From the NCBI GenBank assembly GCA_010405405.1, contig MU004232.1, positions 131,540-195,539 on the forward strand: a stretch of 64,000 nt of DNA, read 5' to 3'. The DNA is from Microthyrium microscopicum. Taxonomy: Eukaryota > Ascomycota > Dothideomycetes > Microthyriales > Microthyriaceae. Of this stretch, positions 1 to 9,299 are shown piece after piece (the first letter of the stretch is position 1; every line of letters begins with the position of its first letter). The translations under genes were made by a program, and so were the position numbers. The notes under the pieces are model-generated. The model was given only the letters and a program-made list of their open reading frames with translations. It was not told the DNA's origin and ran no database searches.

Positions 1-1493
1 TCGTTCGCTTTACTTGTAGCTAGAACAGATCAATAACACTAAGTCAATCAAAGGCGGCGGGATGGGTAGATCCGCATAAATAGAAGGAGCTAAGCAATGG
101 GTTTCCAAGTTTTGGGAAAAGACAACAAAAGTACTACTGTACGCAGTGCACGAGGAGAGACGGCGACGAGGCGTGAGAATAAATATGATTATACCAGAGA
201 AAGCTTAAGATCAAGAGCAAGGTACTTGCAACAAGATCCAATTCCAGGCCATCTAAAAGCTGACACCCGCGGCTAAATCCCGTGCGGCGTGTCAAGTCGT
301 GGATCTCCACTCAAGTTCTCAACACAGAGTCAACAGTAAAGTGTCACGGTCCTTTTCGTCTGTTGCTCCCGTTAACAGCAGGATTTGCAACCTCCAGCAG
401 GCACCCGAAACGATCTATCCTACCTATTCCATCATACACCAGGCGTGCTCGTTAAATCCCTCGCATGTGCCGCTCGATACTGCATACAGACACGGACTTC
501 ATCTCTGGCTTGAAACCATCGCTGTGTGCCCAATCCATGACAGTTGTAAATCCGCTGGCTCGCTTGCTGAGTAGGTCCTAATTATAGCACATCATCTTAA
601 CTTCATCTCATCAGCAAGAGATGCATCGACATCGAATCTCCTGGAATTCCTGTCGCTCATCATATCGAAGGATGTTTGATGGTCAACGCTTAGACTTTTC
701 TTCCTTCTGCGGCTTCCGCTGTCCTCCGGTCTGCAGAAGCCATCTCATGTCGCATCAAGGGTTAACCAGACAACTGGAAATGCCATTTGTCCATCGTCCA
801 CTTACGAACTCGGACCTGGAGGAGCTAGACGCACTATTCACTCAGAATGCGGCACAGTATTCCAGAGAAAAGAGATAAGTGTTATTAACACCACATCCAG
901 TACTTCCTAAGTGATCCGGGAATTTAAGTGTGCTCAAACAGTGATATTTCAATATCTCAGAGGCTTCATTCTGATATCCAGATCTTAGGCTGCATGAACT
1001 TTCTCCTCTATGTACATCCATCAGATACAACGGATACGTGATTTCCCGACGAACTATCCAATAGTTTCTGTTTTTGACGGATTCGTACTCCCAGCAGTAA
1101 CACCAAGTGGCACGATGATTCATGTGATCCATCTTTATGTAGGATTTACAGATTTGATCAACACTTTCCTGTTTGTCTGCCTGGATGGCCGCCATCAGAT
1201 CCCGTCTTCTTGGTACTGCACGCTTCAACTATTTAGAAAATGCACCCGACGGACTGCTGGCAAACGAGGTACTCAAAAAAGTTAGCTTCGATTGTAGCTC
1301 GAAAATGGGTCCGGATAGCTGCATGTAGCTGGCAGATCGCTCGGTCAAGTCTTCAGGATTCTTGAGCCTCAATAAAGCAACAGAAATCGGGCCTTGGTCT
1401 CATACTGTTGCTGTAGAAATGGCTGGTTGGATTTTGAACTTAACGGTATCGTAACTACACCTACCTTAATTTTGTATACAACCAAGAATCATT
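1..1493. other. Intergenic or unassigned left edge
   Basis: I find no gene I can support here. The longest open frame is 128 codons on the minus strand (842-1228), with no recognisable domain, no clear splice partners and several isolated Cys and Trp residues. Composition is ordinary, without the AT-rich decay seen elsewhere. It lies downstream of the decayed HET gene and may hold more eroded accessory sequence. Confidence 0.5.
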
Positions 1494-3550
1494 TCATATT
1501 AACTTGAAGACGGCGGTATCAAACGGTTGCCAAATTGACATCAAGTCTTTCAGATCAGGATGCATAGCATCCCATAGACAATCAACATATGCTTCACCAA
1601 GAAAGCGGTATGCTCCCTCCTCGGCAGGCCTAAGTAAAAAGGGGACCACTTCTCCCGTCAGCTCAAATGCGGTGACAAGATCACCTTGTTGCAAATCTTC
1701 CGGCCCAAACCCAAATAATGGAAAAGACCTCTCAGCTGGTTCCTCTGTCCCCATTCTCTGGCGAAAACTGGTTTCATCGGCAGCATATCCATTTACACAA
1801 GACTCCCACTCTGTTGCTATTGATCGACAAGGGAATCCTGTGAACAATCGCCTACTATTCATAGTTCTACTCACTCTGTCGAGAAACTGCTTGACAGAAG
1901 TCAGATCTTGTTGCTGCATTTTGACTGGAGAATGCATCATTGACAAAAGTACAGTAAACGCTTCGAAGAGAGGTTTTGTTAGAGCTGTAGGGGCACCTGG
2001 ATATCTCGCTGTACACCAATAGTTGTTATTGGTCCTTCTAGGATCAAAGAGATCTCTGCTATCTTCACGAGTGAGGATTCCACAGACCATAGCCATGATG
2101 ATGTCGTCAGTTGCATCAAGTCGCTTTCCCACGTTCCGCTTAACGAAATTGACGCAGTCAAAAATCCAATATATTATGTTTCGAGAGGTTGGGCAGCTCT
2201 CTGCATTCGGACCAATGGGCCCGAGGTCTTCGACGCGCACGCAGGTAGACTTAGCATGACCAGCAATCGCCTCGTGAATACCTAGGTAGCACGTATATCA
2301 ACACCGAATGTCAAAGTTGTACCATTATGGCATTGCAAGTCAAAAGGGAGGCAATCAAAGCCATATTCGGTTTCTCGCGAGGCTCTTTCTGCATGTCGCC
2401 TATTCCTAGACCTGAGATCTGGTACCCACGACGGCAATATGTGCTCTTGGCTGTACAGCACACGCCTCTCACTTGCATCAGTTACGGTCGCGACAAGTCC
2501 ACCTTTACTAGACGTCAGTCTCTCCAGGGCAAACATACAGTAGACTTCGTTGACTGACAGCGAATAATCGGCGTTGATGGTCATGGTCTTTGATGTGCGC
2601 TCTTTTCTCTTTTCAGCATTACTAAAATGTTTTGCCGTAGTATCATAAGGGCCCGCTCGAACATCGGTTGCAAGCCCAGCAAGTGCAAATAGTCTGTCTC
2701 TCTGGTCTGAACAGTCAAAATGATGAAATGCGTCCAGAAGTTCCAAGAGCCCACAGCCTTCTTGTGTTCCATCTAACAGTGACCAATTTCTCCACAGTTG
2801 GATCATTTTCACCACAGAACCGAAAGCAGCAGGCCTAGGGATACTATCATCAAGACCCCTTGCCGAAACCTCGAGCGCCAGGACGAATCTAATCCATGAT
2901 AACTCAGCTGACCCACAATGAAGGATGATGTCCGGATTTAGAGTCACCTCCTGGATGATCCAACGTCGACTGAACCATGGGAGGCCAATAAACGTCCAAA
3001 CCAGCTCCAGATCTTGTGAGTTTGGAGATCCGGCTTTTGATACTGCGTTCGTTATCACTTCTTCCTTATACTGTCCATCAGTATAACCCCAGCTGATGGA
3101 ATTAATGCGCGATAGGCGACCAAGCAAAGCCATCGCGATCGAACCAGTGCCTTCGTCATTGCCCAGCCATACCAGGACTCTTGCAGCATTCTGATAGATT
3201 CGTGCCATGAGCGCAATTTGGCTGCTTTTCTCCGCAAGGTCGGACTGATTGATGCTGACTAGATCGGCCCAGAGGTATCTCGAACGATCACTAAGGCGAA
3301 ATCTAGCCAGTGCACTCTCCAGATTCTGTGTGATCGGGAATATTGATCCATCGTCACAGAAAAGCTGATGGGAAAAGACTGGCTGCCCCCACGTGTATGA
3401 AATGGCCTCGTAATCAGGTATTGTATCAGCGTCGAGCTTTGCCTGCTTTATTGAGCAAATGAGAGGCGATGATCGGTCCGCTGACTGATGTAAGACGATG
3501 AGACGAATGTGCTAATCGGACCCTAGAGGAGCGTATTGGTGGTTCGCCAT
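1494..3550 (-). pseudogene. HET-domain (heterokaryon incompatibility) gene, broken
   Basis: HET-domain proteins (PF06985) act in fungal non-self recognition and cell death. The ATG at 3550 opens MANHQYAPLGSD, then meets an in-frame TAG at 3514-3512, then continues as HIRLIVLHQSAD and the HET core DYEAISYTWGQP, YLWADLVSINQ and ARIYQNAARVLVWLG. The frame stays open to the stop at 2282. The usual C-terminal HET-protein region (GFGPEDLQQGDLV, PFLLRPAEEGAYRFLGEAY) follows at 2275-1494 in another frame, and the gap is far too short for an intron. The gene therefore carries at least one nonsense codon and one frame change. The stop fits CAG to TAG at a CpA site, as RIP would cause. An undetected upstream exon could rescue the first lesion but not the second. 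Confidence 0.82.
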
Positions 3551-4568
3551 TTCGTTATCCCGTGGCCATCAACACGTGGGGGTTCAAGTGGTCCAGCTAT
3601 GCCTGTATTGCTGTACCTGTCACGACAGCAGCGGGATTCGTATATCGTGTTCGTGAAACAACCGAGGCTGTCTAATTTCACAAGACAGTATTGTCCTAAC
3701 AGACGACTTGGAGAAGCTCCGGTTAATTCAGCCTAATATGCTGTTCCAAGGTGGTAAGAAATGGTGGTTGCAGACGTTAGTGCGAGCTGTGCGTTGATTG
3801 CCAGATCGATAACATCCAGATAGTAGATTTGCGAGAGAGTCTGTAACTTACAGTGATTCCCGATGAGGAAAGTTGCCATGACCCGGATTTCGAAGCAAGA
3901 GTGATGCTGCGCCTTGGGAGGCCATGCAGCCTGAATCGTGCATATGCACCACCTTGCTTCACCTGACCAGAGATTTTGGCATAAAAAGCTGAGTATAGAT
4001 ATTCGAGTTATTTTGGAGCATGCTATTCTCAACGTTAGTGTCAAGTGTGTTATCTGTATGTCTGATTCTAGAGATGTAGTCTAGTCTGGCAAAATACGGG
4101 TGGGTCAAATATCAAGAACTTACAATACGAAGAGTATAACCCAGCGATGGTATCGAAGGGTACCTGCTAGCAGTGAGGCTGAGCAGCGGTTCTGGTCTGC
4201 CTTGCATAACATCATCTTCAAGAACATACCGTGCCACCTACATGCTTCAGAGACTGGAGCACTTTGCGGCCTTCAACTTACTCGGCTGGATTTTTCTCAG
4301 AGGAACTTGGAGGATCGTCCCAACTCCTTGCTGCTGTATGCGGATGCACATCTTTCAAGGCAACAACTTAAGGCAAAGAAAGGTTTGCCAGGCCCACAAA
4401 ACTCCACACCTTCTACGGCAGTCAAGCCGCATTTCGATTGCCGATGAGGATTGAGATTTGATCCTTGCTGCACTTCAGTCGCTTTTCTTTAGATTACTAC
4501 TGTCATATCAAACTTAATAAAGGTTAGGATGGCAAAAGAAAGACTTCGCTTGCGTCTTGGCAGATTCC
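3551..4568. other. Intergenic between two divergent HET genes
   Basis: Open frames at 3733-4044 (minus) and 4100-4454 (plus) show no known motif, overlap one another, and look like chance. This space should hold the two divergent promoters. No repeat or element was recognised. Confidence 0.5.
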
Positions 4569-6963
4569 ATGATGCATTTTCAAGGTACGTTGTTTGAAGA
4601 CCATTGGACTCCTCTTACTAAGATCCAAAAGTTCCGTCAGCTTTTTGAAAGGCACGTCAGATACAGCACTGTGCAGTCAGTGTGCTAAGCTGGACTTGGA
4701 AGACCTTCTTGATGGTTCAAGGACCCCGTTCCTGTATGAGGAAATACCTCTTGGTTCTCTGGGTTCTATATCAACACGGAAAAGGATCTGCGTATTCTGC
4801 CGAGCCATTTCTGAGGCTTTTAGTCCACCCAAACCCAACAAAGATTACGACGTGGGACAATGCTTTATTATGCCAGTCTTGTTCTGTCAGTGCCAAAATC
4901 AAACGTCTTCGGGCCGGCTATCCCACTTTTGCAATCGGCACATAGAGCTTGCTGTGACATTGAAAAGGGAAGGGCCCGAAATAAGCGAGATCAATTTCCG
5001 GGTATATCGAGGGTCGATGATGGACCAGAGAGCCAACGATCGATACGGCAGCCAGTTATTGGAGGTCAACGATCGCAGATACTGTGGGGCGAGAGCTACA
5101 GGCACGAAGGTTGACTATGACCTAATTCGCTACTGGATCAGTGCTTGCGAATCAAATCATGATGAAGACTGCAACCATTCCATCTGGCCTGGGCTACCTG
5201 AGCAACATACAAACTTCCTGGTGATTGACGTCGAGCTGCGTTGTGTAGTACCAGCACCGCCTGATTGCCAATTTGTGGCTCTATCCTATGTATGGGGTAA
5301 AGATATCAAGGCACTAAAAAGGCTTACTACTGCGAATTACAAAGAACTTTGTAAGCCTGGAGGCCTGCTCAAGTCAGAGATACCAGGTACGATCTGGGAT
5401 GCTTTGGACGTGACAGAAAATATAGGGCAGAAATACTGCTGGGTAGATGCGCTCTGCATCGTACAGGATGATCCTATTCAGCAAGGAGAACAGATCTTTC
5501 GAATGGGTGAGATATATTCTAGAGCATCCCTCACTATCATCGCTGCTTCTGGAGAAAACGCTTCAGCTGGACTACCAGGTGTTCAAAATCGGCCGAGAAG
5601 CGAGTTGTCCCAAGAAGTAATAAAAGTTGGCTCTTTACAGCTCTTGAGAGCTCGACCCTGGGAAAAATCCCCGTTGTTTCTGAACGTCAAACGCGGGACA
5701 TGGATGACTCGCGGCTGGACGTATCAGGAAGCTTTATTTTCTCGTCGACTCCTGATATTTGACGATGATGTGGTGTTTTGGAGTTGCCGACAAGCGCATT
5801 GGTCTGAGAATATGATCTTAGAAGTACAAGAACCCAATTTCGAGCCCGAAGTTATTTGGTTCCAACTTGCACGCCTTGATAACCGGCTACTAATGAAGGA
5901 ACCAGCCGCCAATGACACTGAAGAGTCTATCTTCCAGGAAGATGACTCGAAACAACATAAGAGAGAACAGCTGTGGATGCAGTACTCAGAGCTTCTGCGA
6001 GAGTATACGAGACGTGCTTTGTCTGATTATTCTGATTCTCTGAACGCTTTCTCAGGTCTCACTCGAGCTTTGAGTCTGAAGTATGGTGATGAGTTTATCT
6101 GGGGCTTACCGAGATCACACTTTGCCGAAGCACTGCTCTGGGAGAGATATGCCGTGACACAGAGCAACTGCTCCCAGACGACAGTTACACCCAATGGAGA
6201 TATCTGCCAACTTCCCTTGCCGTCTTGGAGCTGGGCAGCTTGGAAATCCATATCAGACGACGGCGCTTACGGCGTTTATTCCTACCCACGCAGGCTGCTA
6301 AGCTGTCCGATTGCGATATACAGTGTTTTGACGGACGGGAGTAATTATGAGATTATAAATGCCAGAGATTATGTGCTCACAAGTGAGTCCTCAAAATTGG
6401 GCCCCGATTGGCTTCATACGCCGCGTGAGTTACCAAAATTGAGCGATTCGGGGACACATTCTGGACGACTAAAGTTCTGGACTAGTTCCGCTTGTGTTTA
6501 TTACGTTTGCAAGGTCTCGTCTCGTATGCAAACCTCCTATAAAGTACTATCATTAGACGGGCGTGCTCTCTGCGTAACACAGTTAGCCACGCGGGACCTG
6601 TATCATATCAGAGATCAATTACCGCAAACTGCTGTCCTCGATCACCAGATACCCTTCGCAGTCAAGAATTCAGCTTTCATACGAGGAAAAAAGATGTCAA
6701 CAAAGGAGATTCATTGTACTATAATAGAAGTAATAATTATTCATCGGACTGAATATCTTGAACACCTGCGACTTAATGGCAAACCGAGCGGAAAGATCTC
6801 TTACCTGGCTAATGGCAAACCGGGCAGAAAGGTCTCTTACCTGGCTGGATTAATTGTAACTTGGGAAGATGGAATCGCCTATCGTGAAGGACCGATAGAA
6901 ATTCGAGAGGAGGATTGGATCTCCCTCAAAAATCGAGAATGGAAGCTTGTAATTCTAGGATAG
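4569..6963 (+). CDS. HET-domain protein, apparently whole
   Basis: About 770-790 residues with the order typical of fungal HET proteins. First comes a Cys-rich N-terminus (CSQCAKLDLEDLL, then RICVFCRAI). The HET domain follows, starting at FVALSYVWGKD and running through YCWVDALCIVQDD, MGEIYSRASLTIIAASGE and TRGWTYQEALFSRRLLIF. Last is a C-terminal region with LPSWSWAAWKS. The frame is open without interruption from 4573 to the stop at 6961-6963 but has no ATG upstream of the Cys motif. I infer ATG 4569 or 4572 followed by an intron starting GTACGT at 4585, with an acceptor near 4651 or 4660. Role by family: non-self recognition or programmed cell death. A perfect-length 36-bp in-frame duplication lies near the C-terminus. 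The N-terminus is the uncertain part. Confidence 0.85.
6775..6846 (+). repeat. 36-bp in-frame tandem duplication in the HET gene
   Basis: Two adjacent 36-bp units (6775-6810 and 6811-6846) encode NGKPSGKISYLA and NGKPGRKVSYLA. They differ at only a few bases, all transitions, and keep the reading frame, so the duplication adds 12 residues near the C-terminus. Confidence 0.9.
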
Positions 6964-7263
6964 GGATGATCTTGAGTTTACTTACCTGGCATCAAAGATA
7001 ATGAATCTAGGCTCTCTTCTTTAAGAATCGATCTATGTCAGCTCAGTGACAGAAAATAGTGATATTCGTTCATATTAGATTAAGTAAGTCTATCATCAAA
7101 ACCCGTGTAACATAAGACGGGCCAGGTCAAATCATGTCATGTACAACATAAAGCCCCAGTTTCCGCGCAAAACCCCAGCATTCCTAAGCCCCTTTTCCTG
7201 GGATGCAATCACAACTCCTGACACCATACCATCATTATCATCAAAAGCACTTTTCTTCGCTGT

Positions 7264-8007
7264 TTAGCAATCATACTGCAAATACAGTCCATCCTGCCCC
7301 GTCTGAGCAAGCTTCACATTCCCCTGATCCCTCAGCGAAATCTTGAAAGCAAGGAGTTCATGATTCTCAATTCCGGCCGCAGTAATGATATGCGTCTGTG
7401 GAAGCGGATAGCTCTTCGTGTCACCCCAAGCGCCAAACCCTGCACCGCCAACTGTTGGATTTGACGGATCTATTGCGGCGGTGACAGCGTCTGAGGTTAG
7501 TGGGAGGGTGGTGAAGTCGAGTTTGGCTGGGTCTAGGAGGTAGACTTCGCCTGTTGCGCTGCCGATGGTGACGAATTCGGTGATGCTTTTGCTGGCGGCC
7601 CAGCCCATGCCGATTTTTGTGGCTGTTGATGGGACGTTGGCGAATGTGAAGACTTGCTCGGTGTGTGAGTTTGTGGAAGTCGTGTTTTCAACATGAAGGT
7701 TGGTGCTGTCGGGGTTGTCTACGCCGATTGTGTACATGGTTGGACTGAATTGCTTGAAAGCTTTGGTTCCTGGACTACATGTCGACTGAGATACGCCTGT
7801 ATTGGTAGATGGGGTTGATTGGCCGTCTGGACAGCCAGATGTGAGAGCGCAGGGATCCACAGAGCAGCAGCCGTGGAAGTTGTTCAGCGAACAGACGTAG
7901 AATTGTGATGAAGCGTCACAGCTATTTTCTTGTGGAGTTGGGAGGGCATGAGTGAGAGCCAGTAAACAGGAAGAAGCCCCAAGAACTGAGTTGACCGAAA
8001 AGCGCAT
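7264..8007 (-). CDS. Small secreted cysteine-rich protein
   Basis: Single-exon gene of 247 aa. Residues 1-22 (MRFSVNSVLGASSCLLALTH) form a signal peptide ending near ALPTP. A Cys cluster follows (FYVCSLNNFHGCCSVDPC, then CPDG) of a type I recall from secreted proteins of plant-associated ascomycetes. The rest is a Ser/Thr-rich, probably beta-sheet domain ending in a terminal Cys (LYLQYDC). Two NxT/S sites suggest glycosylation. No catalytic motif is visible. A remote But2-like C-terminal fold is possible but I cannot show it. The protein is probably extracellular or wall-associated, with unknown function. Confidence 0.72.
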   Translation of the reverse strand: MRFSVNSVLGASSCLLALTHALPTPQENSCDASSQFYVCSLNNFHGCCSVDPCALTSGCPDGQSTPSTNTGVSQSTCSPGTKAFKQFSPTMYTIGVDNPDSTNLHVENTTSTNSHTEQVFTFANVPSTATKIGMGWAASKSITEFVTIGSATGEVYLLDPAKLDFTTLPLTSDAVTAAIDPSNPTVGGAGFGAWGDTKSYPLPQTHIITAAGIENHELLAFKISLRDQGNVKLAQTGQDGLYLQYDC

Positions 8008-9299
8008 AATGAGCTATGGTGAGGCTCGTGAAAGTTAGGATATGGCACGGCTTTTGAAGGTATTTGAAGGTTAAATTCTGACGTGTGAAAGCCTAATTTC
8101 TGATATTGGGAGTGTTTCTTGATTTCAAAATGCTGAAATAACCATGGATATCAGGGACCATTTATACCTGGAACAGGCACAGGTATTTCAAGGTTGTTGC
8201 CCTTCAGAAAAGAGAGTAGCAAGCCAGCAAACCTCCCAACAGTGGCTGGCGATTTGAGGTCCATGCGGTGCCTCCAGATCTATCTCGGTGGTGCAACTTC
8301 AAATTACTGGGCATCACACGGAAGGCTTAGCAATGAAGCAAACTGCAGTCATTAAACCTGTTGCGTGGAATTCTTGGGGTCATGTTGTACGCTCGTGTTT
8401 GCATATTCCGTTCTATTTTCGGGCTTGCTGATCGTAGCGAATCATGAACAAACCAACATTATTTCTAAAGTCTGTGCCGTACACCACGAGAGCGCCTACA
8501 TGCACGATTTCAAGATTGAGGCTCAGAGCAATCTATAATCAATGCGTCAATCGAACGACCGAAGAACAATCATTAGCCCAAGGATTTCAGGCTGGATGAG
8601 AGACTATTGAAGTGTCTGGCGATCCAAGCTGTGTATCCTTCCACTACATCGCCGTACTTAACAACGCCCTCTTATTTTTATTTAAACCAGCCAACCAATT
8701 GTATTCGGAACTCACCTATAAAGTAGGTGGTGGGGAAATATAAGATTTAATTAATGCCCATTGGGACCCATATTTAAGTAATAGAGATGCGATGTGATTG
8801 GTTGAATGGCTGAAATAAGAGAGTGCAGGGGTATGGAATAAACTCTTGTTGGTTGAAATCATAAAGTGCACCTTAGCAATGATAGGTAATATTCATAATT
8901 GCAGTATTGGAGGTTAACAGTTCGACCGTTATGTCTCACTTGCTATCTTCAAAATTGGCCTAGAACTCTCGTGGTAGCCTTCTTACGCCTTCTGCAAGAA
9001 ACACAAGGCTGGCTTGCTGGTCGATTTAAAAGTGGAGCCTTTTCCCTACCACCATACATCGGAACATAACTGATACCACGATAACTCTCGCATTTGTCGT
9101 TATGCGATCAGATTGGAAATATACAATCTTACTATATTGTGTTATTCGACCATAAAATAAACGTGTAAAGTTGTGTGCGCGTAATTCTTGGCCATTGATT
9201 GGAAAGGATGGCATCAAAGTGAACGCTCAGAAGTTCAGAACACAACAAATCCATTGATCTATGATTCTGTATATACCCAACTGTACAGGACGAAGACAT
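8008..9299. other. Intergenic
   Basis: No supported gene. A short 6-bp-arm palindrome lies at 8713-8729. The 8700-9200 part is mildly AT-rich but not RIP-like. The left end should carry the promoter of the secreted protein gene. Confidence 0.5.

Noticed and set aside
842-1228. 128-codon minus-strand open frame
   Set aside because: No domain, no plausible splice partner, and Cys/Trp content typical of chance frames.
8713-8729. Palindrome CACCTATAAAGTAGGTG
   Set aside because: Arms of only 6 bp in a gene-free region; expected by chance at this scale.
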